A stretch of 11,766 nt of DNA. Source: Aliitabrizicola sp031408575. GTDB taxonomy: Bacteria; Pseudomonadota; Alphaproteobacteria; Rhodobacterales; Rhodobacteraceae. The stretch lies in assembly GCA_031408575.1 (NCBI GenBank), contig JANNWS010000005.1:1-11766 (forward strand), in the 5' to 3' direction. Under the pieces are notes generated by a model that saw only the letters and a program-made list of their open reading frames with translations, did not search any database and had not been told where the DNA came from. Position numbers and translations under genes: made by a program. Below are positions 1-5,926 of the stretch, piece after piece (the stretch's first letter is position 1; every line of letters starts with the position of its first letter).

Positions 1-1
1 G

Positions 2-787
2 GAGGAGCTGATCATCCTTGGCCTGCGCCGCAGCCTTACCTGCCCTGCCCCGGCGACGCTGGACCGCCGCATCGCAAGTTGGCGGGCGTTTCACCGGATG
101 AAAAACCTTGCCTCACCTTTCGATGCCCCCTTGCTGAAACAGGCCCGTGCCAAAGGGCGCAAGGCAGCGGGGCGGCCAATAGTACCAAAATCACCGCGCC
201 CGATCACCCGCGATGTGCTGGAGACGCTGCTGGCCAGTTGCGATGACAGCCTGCGCGGCCTGCGCGACAGGGCGATCTTGATGCTGGGCTTTGGGTCGGG
301 TGGGCGGCGGCGGTCAGAGATTACACAGCTTTACCGCGACGATATTGGTACTGAGGACTATGCCACCAAAGGCCTGATCTGGCTGCGTCTGCTGGAAACA
401 AAAACCACCAGCAAAACCAGTGCCCCCCGTCTGCCATTGAAGGGTAGGGCGGCGCGGGCGGTGATTGGATGGATCGAGGCGGCTGGAATTGCCCAAGGCC
501 CGCTGTTTCGGCCCATTAGCCAAGCCGACCGCGCCCTGCCCCGCAAGCTGGCCCCCGATGCGATCCGGGTGATCTTGCGCCACAGATTGCGGCTGGCGGG
601 CCTGCCAGAGGATTACGCCACCCCCCATGGCCTGCGCGCGGGGTTTCTGACCCAAGCGGCCTTGGACGGCGCGCCTTTGGCGGCGGCGATGAAGCTGTCA
701 CTGCATCGGTCCGCGATTCAGGCACAGCGCTACTATGCCGATGTCGAGATCACCGAGAACCCGGCGACAAACTTGTTGGGGGACTGA
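2..787 (+). CDS. Tyrosine recombinase / phage-type integrase, C-terminal part (5' end outside window)
   Basis: The reading frame is open from the first bases, so the gene begins upstream; the ATG at 98 is internal to a domain and is not a convincing start. The visible part has the catalytic layout of the tyrosine recombinase family: the first Arg in GGRRRSEI (near base 308), a Lys-containing strand region (ETKTTSKTS), the H-x-x-R box in TPHGLRAGF (near 626-637), a second His in SLHRS (near 704), and the nucleophile Tyr probably in QRYYAD (codon 731-733). Such enzymes cut and rejoin DNA at specific sites through a 3'-phosphotyrosine bond, and are used for integration, excision or dimer resolution. 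The adjacent serine recombinase, 58 bases downstream on the same strand, suggests a mobile-element or resolution module at this plasmid edge. The actual target site is not visible. Confidence 0.88.
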   Translation, partial: EELIILGLRRSLTCPAPATLDRRIASWRAFHRMKNLASPFDAPLLKQARAKGRKAAGRPIVPKSPRPITRDVLETLLASCDDSLRGLRDRAILMLGFGSGGRRRSEITQLYRDDIGTEDYATKGLIWLRLLETKTTSKTSAPRLPLKGRAARAVIGWIEAAGIAQGPLFRPISQADRALPRKLAPDAIRVILRHRLRLAGLPEDYATPHGLRAGFLTQAALDGAPLAAAMKLSLHRSAIQAQRYYADVEITENPATNLLGD

Positions 788-845
788 ACAAACACCGAAA
801 AGGTCGTTTAATAGCGTCTACCTAAATTGCAAGCGGGTGGTTTTG

Positions 846-1730
846 ATGGCGCTGATCGGCTATGCGCGCGTTTCGACCGAGGATCAAACGCCCCTGCCCC
901 AAGCAGACGAGCTGCGTGCAGCAGGTTGTCGCGACATCCACGAAGAACAAGCGTCCGGAGCCAGCCGCTCCCGCCCGATCCTGGCCCGTGTGCTGGACCG
1001 CATCAGCACAGGTGATGTGCTGCTGGTCGTAAGGATTGATCGGCTGGCACGGTCGTTGAGCCATTTGCTTGAGGTAATTGAGTTGCTGGAGGCCAAAGGC
1101 GCGCATTTCCGCTCTTTGCGCGACCCGATCGACACCACCAGTCCACAAGGCAAGTTCACGCTTCAGGTACTCGGTGCAGCTGCGGAGCTTGAACGAGCGT
1201 TGATTCGGGAACGGACAGTTGCAGGCCTGCGTTCGGCCAAGGCCCAAGGGCGGATCGGCGGCAATCCCGGCCTGCGGGCACGCGATCCGGCTGCCTTGCG
1301 CAAAGTCGCCGCAGCGCGGGATGAGACGTATTTCATCCAGTTGAATGCGACGGCCGAAGAATGGGTGCCGCAGGTTCGCCGCCTCCGCCCGGATATGCCT
1401 TGGGAGGATCTCGTTCGTGTCATCAACGGCCAATTGCCGCGTGGCAGGCCGGATTGGACGGTGGAACGCTTGACGCGCGCCGTGAAACGCTATGTCCGCG
1501 ACGGGCTGCTTGAGCACCGCCTGCTGGACCGTGCGAAGCGGTCGGATGCCGACGACCGGCTCCTAGCCATTGTCGCCGGTATCGCGGGCGCTGCTCCGGA
1601 TATGACGCTGCAAGCCATCTGCGACCGGCTCGCGGCGATGCGGGAACGCACCCCACGGGGCCGCACCAAGTGGCAGCCGTCGTCGGTAAGGATGTTGCTG
1701 GAAAGAGCGAAGACTCGGGGGCTGCTTTAA
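846..1730 (+). CDS. Serine recombinase (resolvase/invertase family) with long C-terminal extension
   Basis: A 294-aa protein. The start at 846 is chosen because the family's first strand begins right there (MALIGYARVSTEDQ); an upstream in-frame start at 735 would overlap the preceding recombinase and add non-family sequence. The nucleophile is Ser10, with Arg8. The conserved VRIDRLARS segment (residues 62-70) supplies the catalytic arginines. The long E-helix follows (about 111-138, ending AKAQGRIGG). Classical resolvases of about 185 aa end soon after; this one continues for about 110 residues that contain two related units (182-222 and 251-294, each PDM...PRGR..W...GLL). Long resolvases of this style are known from Tn3-family elements such as ISXc5, so TnpR-like resolution of cointegrates or plasmid dimers is the likely role. 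No transposase gene is visible in the window. The Shine-Dalgarno sequence is weak (GCGGGTGG). Confidence 0.87.
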   Translation: MALIGYARVSTEDQTPLPQADELRAAGCRDIHEEQASGASRSRPILARVLDRISTGDVLLVVRIDRLARSLSHLLEVIELLEAKGAHFRSLRDPIDTTSPQGKFTLQVLGAAAELERALIRERTVAGLRSAKAQGRIGGNPGLRARDPAALRKVAAARDETYFIQLNATAEEWVPQVRRLRPDMPWEDLVRVINGQLPRGRPDWTVERLTRAVKRYVRDGLLEHRLLDRAKRSDADDRLLAIVAGIAGAAPDMTLQAICDRLAAMRERTPRGRTKWQPSSVRMLLERAKTRGLL

Positions 1731-1760
1731 CTCGTAAACCTTACCATCTTATGTGCTTTT

Positions 1761-1772
1761 TTGTCGCGACAA
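1761..1772. repeat. Perfect 12-bp palindrome (candidate operator)
   Basis: TTGTCGCGACAA reads the same on both strands. It lies 31 bases after the resolvase stop and about 310 bases before repA. It could be an operator for RepA autoregulation or a resolvase-related site; nothing in the sequence decides between these. Confidence 0.4.
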
Positions 1773-1817
1773 CCACATCCAAACGTCCACAACCGTTCCG
1801 AGCGGCATCCACAAAAT

Positions 1818-1829
1818 TTGCGCGCGCAA
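1818..1829. repeat. Second perfect 12-bp palindrome (candidate operator)
   Basis: TTGCGCGCGCAA is a perfect palindrome that shares the TTG...CAA ends with the one at 1761-1772; the centres are 57 bp apart. The alternating GC core differs. It may be a second operator in the repA upstream region, or simply GC-rich low-complexity DNA. Confidence 0.3.
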
Positions 1830-2051
1830 GCATCGTGCATACGGCGCAAGCTGGGATTCATTGCTCAGGCACAGTAGCTTGAGGCACACGTTGAATGCTT
1901 CACTTGAACTCGGTACTCTACATCCGGTGCGAACTGGCCGAACCAAACCAACATCTTGAACAGAAAAGACTTGATGAATCGCGAGATTGGTGACAAAACT
2001 TCTCTATGAACGCTTAGCGGGACATTCAGGCTGCTTTGCGTTCACAAGCGA

Positions 2052-2069
2052 GACCCCTGCAAGAGGGTC
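2052..2069 (+). promoter_or_regulatory. Small hairpin in the repA leader
   Basis: GACCC (2052-2056) pairs with GGGTC (2065-2069), with CT/AG possibly extending the stem around a bulged A. It ends only a few bases before the repA Shine-Dalgarno sequence (AGAGAGG, 2074-2080), so it could tune repA translation. It is short and may be chance. Confidence 0.25.
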
Positions 2070-2085
2070 CGATAGAGAGGGCAGT

Positions 2086-3282
2086 ATGTCGGAAAAACTC
2101 CGAATCGATGAACGCATTCAGAACATGGCGTCGCGGCTTAGCAGGTCGCTTGACGCTAACATGCGCAAGGCGTTTCTGCCGGATTCGCGCAAAGAACTTC
2201 GCAAATTTAGCGCTGCCGAAACAGCCGACCTTATCGGTGTGTCCGGCGAGCATTTGCGGAAGCAGTTCTTTAACGACAAACTCGCTTGGACGCATGAGGT
2301 GGAAACCGATAGCCGTAGCCGTCGCTTCTACCGTGCTGATCAGATCGACATGGCCCGGAAAGTCATCGCCGAAGACTCGCGCAAATTCAGATATCTCGTT
2401 CCAGGACGCCGTGAAGGGGATAGGCTGCAGGTAATCGCCGTTGCCAATTTCAAAGGCGGTGCTGGCAAGACTACGACGTCAATACATCTTGCGCAGAAGC
2501 TGGCCCTCGATGGTTACCGCGTACTCGCGATTGACATGGACCCTCAGGCTTCTTTGACCACCATGTTCGGGTTCCGGCCAGAGATCGAGTTTACAGAGGA
2601 AGGGACTGTCTATGACGCCTTGCGCTACGATGACCCGGTTCCATTCTCTCAAGTCGTCCGCAAAACCTACTTCCACAATCTGGACCTCGCCCCGGCTGGT
2701 CTGATCCTTTCAGAGTTTGAGACGGAGACGTCCATGGCGCTCAGCCGGAACGTTCAACCTCCGTTTTACCAACGGCTGTCGCTTGCGATTCGAGATGTCG
2801 AAGACAGATATGACGTTGTAGTTATCGACTGCCCTCCTCAGCTTGGCTTCATCACGCTTTCTGCCTTAGTCGCCGCAACGGGCCTTATTATCACCGTCGT
2901 CCCTTCGATGCTGGATGTCGCCTCGATGGCGCAATTCCTGCAACTGGCCGCTTCGCTGCTTAGCACGATGGGAAAATTCGGCGCCGATCTGGATTACGAC
3001 TTCCTGCGCTTTCTGATCACTCGGTTTGAACCGCACGACGGCCCGCAAACCCAAATGGCGGCCTTTCTGCGCACGATGTTTGGCACGGAAGTTATGACGA
3101 ACACATTCCTGAAATCGAGTGCTGTGTCCGACGCCGGCTTAACGCAACAAACTTTGTTTGAAGTGGACCGATCGGATTTCACTAGGCAGACCTATGACCG
3201 CGCGGTTGAATCCATCAATGGGGTTGCCAAAGAGATCGAAGGTCTGCTTCAGACCGCCTGGGGGAGAAAGGTAGATGGCTAG
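2086..3282 (+). CDS. repA: RepA, ParA-type partition ATPase of a repABC plasmid
   Basis: A 398-aa protein, the usual RepA length. The start at 2086 is supported by AGAGAGG five bases upstream; longer in-frame TTG/GTG starts at 1987-1990 would add unrelated sequence. The N-terminal part has a helix-turn-helix-like region (about 41-62, FSAAETADLIGVSGEHLRKQ) typical of RepA proteins that repress their own operon. The deviant Walker A motif FKGGAGKTT is at 122-130, the A' segment AIDMDPQAS at 148-156, and Walker B VVVIDCPP at 244-251. By family knowledge, RepA uses ATP to move and position plasmid copies together with RepB bound at parS, and represses repABC transcription with RepB as co-repressor. 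It is the first gene of the operon; its last codons overlap repB by 8 bases, indicating translational coupling. Confidence 0.96.
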   Translation: MSEKLRIDERIQNMASRLSRSLDANMRKAFLPDSRKELRKFSAAETADLIGVSGEHLRKQFFNDKLAWTHEVETDSRSRRFYRADQIDMARKVIAEDSRKFRYLVPGRREGDRLQVIAVANFKGGAGKTTTSIHLAQKLALDGYRVLAIDMDPQASLTTMFGFRPEIEFTEEGTVYDALRYDDPVPFSQVVRKTYFHNLDLAPAGLILSEFETETSMALSRNVQPPFYQRLSLAIRDVEDRYDVVVIDCPPQLGFITLSALVAATGLIITVVPSMLDVASMAQFLQLAASLLSTMGKFGADLDYDFLRFLITRFEPHDGPQTQMAAFLRTMFGTEVMTNTFLKSSAVSDAGLTQQTLFEVDRSDFTRQTYDRAVESINGVAKEIEGLLQTAWGRKVDG

Positions 3283-4225
3283 AAAAAACCTGCTTTCTGC
3301 TGAGCCAATCAGTGACGAGCCAAGCATACCTTCGGCAACGCCACTGCAATCAGAACAGAAGCCGCCTGCGATTTCCGCGATGCGTCGCTCACTTGAAGCA
3401 ACATTTGCGGCGTCGGTGCAGGACATTAACCCGGACCACATCGATCAAGATGGCATTGCCGACCGTATGGGGCGCGGCGATGAGGACATCGCGGACCTAG
3501 TTGAAAGCATTCGCTCATTCGGGCAGCGCGTTCCGGTTCTGGTGCGCCCAAACCCGGTGCGTTCCGGGCGCTATATCGTTGTCTATGGCCGCCGCCGCAT
3601 CCGCGCGGTTCGTGCAATCGGTGGGGGCAGGACAGTCAAGGCGTTGATCCTGTCCGAAACTTTGGATGATCAGGCTCTGGTACGTATTCAGGGCCAGGAA
3701 AACTCCGTGCGACGCGACCTCACCTTCATCGAAAGGGCCATGTTTGCCAAGAACCTTGGAGCGGCAGGATATGATAACAAACTTATCCGAGAAGCGCTGA
3801 ACATAGACAAAGCCGGTCTTTCTCAGATGCGGGCGGTGACCGATGGCGCGCTGCCTGTTGGCGTGATTGAGCTGATCGGCGCGGCACCCGGAATAGGTCG
3901 TGACCGCTGGATCGGGCTTGCGAAAAAGTTTGCGGCATTGAAACCACCGTTCAGCATCGAACGCCTTACCCTTGGCGACGAGATGACATCGGATCAGCGA
4001 TTCTTCGCTGTGATGAAGTCCGTATCTGAGGCCCCTGCCCCATCGATCTCTGACATAATCGAAGTGCGCGTCGGTGCAGCATTGATTGGGACCATCAGTC
4101 GCGGCAGAGCAGGCGTTACAATTAGCATCACTGCAAAAGATCAGCCCGATCTTCATCGGTGGATTAGAGAGAATCCCGAGAAAGCCCTGATGGCTTTTCT
4201 CGCGGCGGGGACGTCAGAGTCCTGA
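3275..4225 (+). CDS. repB: RepB, ParB-type centromere-binding protein of a repABC plasmid
   Basis: A 316-aa protein whose ATG lies inside the last codons of repA, with GGGAGAAAGG just upstream. The family landmarks are present: a ParB fold with GQRVPVLVRPNP and YIVVYGRRRIRAVRAIG (about 83-115), then the QGQENSVRRDLTFIERAMFA box (139-158). A helix-turn-helix follows (about 164-188, NKLIREALNIDKAGLSQMRAV). By family knowledge RepB binds the palindromic parS sites, spreads or clamps on DNA, stimulates the RepA ATPase and helps repress the operon. The obvious binding targets are the GTTTCCGGCCGGAAAC copies at 4453-4468 and 5733-5748. The gene is followed by the 261-base regulatory spacer that separates it from repC. 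Confidence 0.95.
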   Translation: MARKNLLSAEPISDEPSIPSATPLQSEQKPPAISAMRRSLEATFAASVQDINPDHIDQDGIADRMGRGDEDIADLVESIRSFGQRVPVLVRPNPVRSGRYIVVYGRRRIRAVRAIGGGRTVKALILSETLDDQALVRIQGQENSVRRDLTFIERAMFAKNLGAAGYDNKLIREALNIDKAGLSQMRAVTDGALPVGVIELIGAAPGIGRDRWIGLAKKFAALKPPFSIERLTLGDEMTSDQRFFAVMKSVSEAPAPSISDIIEVRVGAALIGTISRGRAGVTISITAKDQPDLHRWIRENPEKALMAFLAAGTSES

Positions 4226-4265
4226 AAACGTAGCAACGAGCAACAAGGAGGCACGAACCGGACCC

Positions 4266-4332
4266 AAAAAGAAAAGGCCCCCCAGGACAGTGTCCCGGAG
4301 AGCCCACAGATCCGAAGATCTCTGTTTTTCGC
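4266..4332 (-). ncRNA. repABC counter-transcribed RNA (ctRNA, incompatibility RNA), about 67 nt
   Basis: The RNA is read on the minus strand within the repB-repC spacer, where repABC plasmids encode the antisense RNA that lowers RepC production and causes incompatibility. A minus-strand promoter (TTGACT, 17 bases, GATTCT) predicts a start near 4332-4334. The RNA has a first hairpin (4306-4325) capped by a C(UUCG)G loop on this strand. It ends in a 13-bp hairpin with three G-U pairs followed by TTTTCTTTTT. All three signals are best only when read on the minus strand, so the direction is clear. The length is similar to the roughly 60-nt ctRNA described for the Rhizobium etli p42d plasmid. The exact 5' end is estimated. 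Confidence 0.85.
4276..4304 (-). terminator. Intrinsic terminator of the ctRNA
   Basis: On the minus strand, GGCTCTCCGGGAC, loop ACT, GTCCTGGGGGGCC pairs over all 13 positions (three G-U wobbles) and is followed by TTTTCTTTTT (4275-4266). On the plus strand the same bases give three A-C mismatches, so the element is minus-specific. Confidence 0.88.
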
Positions 4333-4338
4333 ACTCTC

Positions 4339-4367
4339 AGAATCACCTGTGGCCTCTGGAAAGTCAA
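4339..4367 (-). promoter_or_regulatory. ctRNA promoter
   Basis: On the minus strand: -35 TTGACT (4367-4362), 17-base spacer, -10 GATTCT (4344-4339). The -35 is near consensus and the -10 is weaker. The -10 contains a GANTC sequence (plus strand GAATC, 4340-4344), the recognition site of CcrM-type methylases of alphaproteobacteria. Confidence 0.7.
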
Positions 4368-4396
4368 CAACACCCTTTGGGTGATTGACCTTTTTT
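4363..4396 (+). terminator. Attenuator hairpin in the repC leader
   Basis: On the plus strand, CACCC (4371-4375) pairs with GGGTG (4379-4383) around TTT. GTCAA (4363-4367) pairs with TTGAC (4385-4389) outside a small internal loop, and six T follow at 4391-4396. The shape is that of an intrinsic terminator 91 bases before repC. A competing pairing, AATCACC (4341-4347) with GGTGATT (4380-4386), would break it. In repABC systems ctRNA binding to the leader is known to reduce repC expression through such alternative folds. Confidence 0.7.
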
Positions 4397-4452
4397 GCCA
4401 TTTTCTCCGTGTTTTTTTGCGGGATTTGGTGAGCTTGGAAGCCCCCTGCCCT

Positions 4453-4468
4453 GTTTCCGGCCGGAAAC
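4453..4468. promoter_or_regulatory. parS: parS centromere site (copy 1)
   Basis: GTTTCCGGCCGGAAAC is a perfect 16-bp palindrome and fits the described repABC parS consensus GTTNNNNGCNNNNAAC exactly. It lies between repB and repC, 18 bases before the repC ATG. The same 16-mer recurs at 5733-5748, which supports function. Confidence 0.93.
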
Positions 4469-4486
4469 GGATCCGCGTGATTACAC

Positions 4487-5722
4487 ATGCAGCACATCTC
4501 AACACTTCCTTCTCGGCATCCGGATACCCGGATGTCACAGCCTTCGCATATCCAAAACCAGATCTCAGCACCAGCCGACGATGGCCGCTGGAACCTGCTT
4601 GACCTGCTTACTGAAGCTCGTGAAGCGTTGCACCTCTCGGTGGACGACATCTTGGTCGTTCGGGCGTTGCTGACTTTCTTGCCAAAGGGCGACTTCCACT
4701 CTGGCAGCGAAAACAAGATCGTCTTTCCATCCAATCTGACGCTTGCAGCGCGTTGCGGCGGGATGGAAGAACGGACACTTCGCCGACACATGGCTCGACT
4801 TGAAAAGCTGGGCTTCATCAGGCGAAAACTAAGCCCAAGCAAAAAACGCTTTGCCTGTCGAGACCACAATGGTCGAATCATTGTGGCATACGGCATGGAT
4901 CTTGCGCCGCTCATCTCTGCCCTGCCCGACATTGAGCACTCTGTTGCCACAGTCCGCGAGGAAGCTGCAGCCGCGCAATTCCTGCAAACACGAATCCGAG
5001 ACTGTCTATACCGCCTTACAATTGAGGTCACAGATCAACCGCGCCTCCTCTCGCATGAAGATGAACGTTTTCTCAGAAACCTACTGCGAAGAAAGCCCGT
5101 ACTTTCTGCGCTTCGCACTGCTTTGAAACACCTTGAAGGACTGCTGGACCACATCGAAGCCGCGGAAATTGGTGTCAAACCCACGCACCATTTGTCCGTC
5201 ACTGACGGGCAAAGTGTCCGACACATACAGAGTTCAAAAAAAGAATCTGAAGAATCTGAATGCAACTTGCCAAATTCAAAAACACATTTAGCCTCGGCAA
5301 ATGAAACGAAAGCGTCTCGAACATTGCCCCGAACGGCATCAAAGGGCGAGGCAGACAATAACATGTGCGACGAGAGCTTAACTTTCCGCCGATGCCAAGA
5401 TGCACTGAAGGAAGGACTCTCATTTGCCACCTTCGCCATAGAAACTTGGGCTGACCTTATACGTCTTTCAAGCCAGTTAGCACCAATGATGGGTATCCCA
5501 CGTGACGTTCTTGACAGTGCGATGAGGATCATGGGAGCGGTGAAGGCCTCCCTAACGATCCTTGCAATCATTGAGATGCGGGATCGGATAAAGAAACCCG
5601 GAGCCTACCTGCGCGCACTTTGTGATAGGGCAAGGCGGCAAGAATTCAGCTTAGCGCGAATGATCAGTGCCATCGAAAGTCGTATGAGCCCCGGAATATT
5701 TCCGGCCAGAAATAGGTCATAA
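4487..5722 (+). CDS. repC: RepC, replication initiator of a repABC plasmid
   Basis: A 411-aa protein, the usual RepC length. The start at 4487 is the first usable ATG after parS; it lacks a strong Shine-Dalgarno sequence, and an internal ATG at 4532 is possible. The N-terminal domain has a winged helix-turn-helix (about 83-115, LTLAARCGGMEERTLRRHMARLEKLGFIRR). A hydrophilic low-complexity linker follows (about 245-295). The C-terminal domain contains the conserved stretch KKPGAYLRALCDRARRQEFSL (369-389). By family knowledge RepC binds the origin inside its own gene and is limiting for copy number; ctRNA and the attenuator upstream set its level. Base composition is more AT-rich than in the genes to the right, mostly over the linker. 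Its last codons carry a degenerate parS-like palindrome. Confidence 0.95.
   Translation: MQHISTLPSRHPDTRMSQPSHIQNQISAPADDGRWNLLDLLTEAREALHLSVDDILVVRALLTFLPKGDFHSGSENKIVFPSNLTLAARCGGMEERTLRRHMARLEKLGFIRRKLSPSKKRFACRDHNGRIIVAYGMDLAPLISALPDIEHSVATVREEAAAAQFLQTRIRDCLYRLTIEVTDQPRLLSHEDERFLRNLLRRKPVLSALRTALKHLEGLLDHIEAAEIGVKPTHHLSVTDGQSVRHIQSSKKESEESECNLPNSKTHLASANETKASRTLPRTASKGEADNNMCDESLTFRRCQDALKEGLSFATFAIETWADLIRLSSQLAPMMGIPRDVLDSAMRIMGAVKASLTILAIIEMRDRIKKPGAYLRALCDRARRQEFSLARMISAIESRMSPGIFPARNRS
5220..5310. other. AT-rich segment inside repC, candidate oriV
   Basis: The part of repC coding for the linker is clearly AT-richer than its surroundings and contains a perfect tandem 9-mer, AGAATCTGA at 5242-5250 and 5251-5259, each with a GAATC (GANTC) site. 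In studied repABC plasmids the origin lies within repC in an AT-rich stretch, so this is the best candidate here. No strong DnaA box was seen. Confidence 0.4.
5698..5713. promoter_or_regulatory. Degenerate parS-like palindrome at the end of repC
   Basis: ATTTCCGGCCAGAAAT is palindromic except for one position, and shares the TTTCCGGCC...GAAA core with the perfect parS copies. Its outer bases are changed symmetrically (G to A, C to T), so it no longer fits GTTN4GCN4AAC. It lies 19 bases before a perfect copy and inside repC codons. It may be a weak RepB site or a decayed duplicate. Confidence 0.5.
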
Positions 5723-5732
5723 ATGACTCCCT

Positions 5733-5748
5733 GTTTCCGGCCGGAAAC
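5733..5748. promoter_or_regulatory. parS: parS centromere site (copy 2)
   Basis: This is the same perfect 16-bp palindrome as at 4453-4468, ten bases after the repC stop. Two identical copies thus flank repC, a common arrangement in repABC plasmids. Confidence 0.92.
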
Positions 5749-5875
5749 GCTCATGTTCGGTTGGGATGATCGAAGCAGAAAAGCGCCCAAACACAATGCC
5801 AGATCATCGCAGTGGAAACGCGGCGTCCCACGATATCAAGGCCTGATACGCTCAGAGGCTACAAGTAGACCCATC

Positions 5876-5904
5876 TTGAAATCTGTCAGAAAGGCCGCTA
5901 TGTT
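5876..5904 (+). promoter_or_regulatory. abiE promoter
   Basis: -35 TTGAAA (5876-5881), 17-base spacer, -10 TATGTT (5899-5904). This predicts a transcript start near 5911 and a leader of about 16 bases carrying GGAG (5916-5919), 7 bases before the abiEi ATG. The promoter excludes the in-frame ATGs at 5723 and 5900 as main starts. Confidence 0.7.
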
Positions 5905-5915
5905 TCTGACAGATT
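5880..5915. promoter_or_regulatory. AbiEi operator: perfect 13-bp inverted repeat over the promoter
   Basis: AATCTGTCAGAAA (5880-5892) and TTTCTGACAGATT (5903-5915) are perfect inverted copies separated by 10 bases. The left arm fills the spacer and the right arm covers the -10 end and the start point. Each arm includes CTGWCAG, itself a near palindrome, and a third CTGACAG lies at 5936-5942. AbiEi antitoxins are known to repress their own operon by binding inverted repeats in the promoter. Confidence 0.75.
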
Positions 5916-5926
5916 GGAGCACCACT

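Larger units (their letters stand above)
1731..2085. other. Intergenic spacer upstream of repABC
   Basis: No convincing gene is seen in these 355 bases; the short open frames here lack ribosome sites and family resemblance. It holds two perfect 12-bp palindromes (listed separately), TCCACAA twice at 1786-1792 and 1808-1814 (22 bp apart), and several TTGA-rich stretches. I could not pair these into a convincing sigma-70 promoter, although the repABC promoter should lie here. GANTC sites occur at 1855-1859 and 1976-1980. In repABC plasmids the operon promoter and the RepA/RepB operator are normally in this position. Confidence 0.5.

Noticed and set aside
822..1517. Minus-strand open frame (231 codons) opposite the serine recombinase
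   Set aside because: Shadow of a strongly supported plus-strand gene; its sequence is low-complexity and unrecognisable.
1804..1814. DnaA box-like GCATCCACA upstream of repA
   Set aside because: Two mismatches to TTATCCACA and only one reasonable copy, far from the likely origin in repC.
1987..2085. N-terminal extension of repA from TTG/GTG at 1987-1990
   Set aside because: The added residues do not look like RepA, and the ATG at 2086 has a good ribosome site and the expected length.
4153..5031. Minus-strand open frame (292 codons) across the repB end, ctRNA region and repC start
   Set aside because: It would cross the ctRNA gene, its promoter and parS, and shows no family resemblance.
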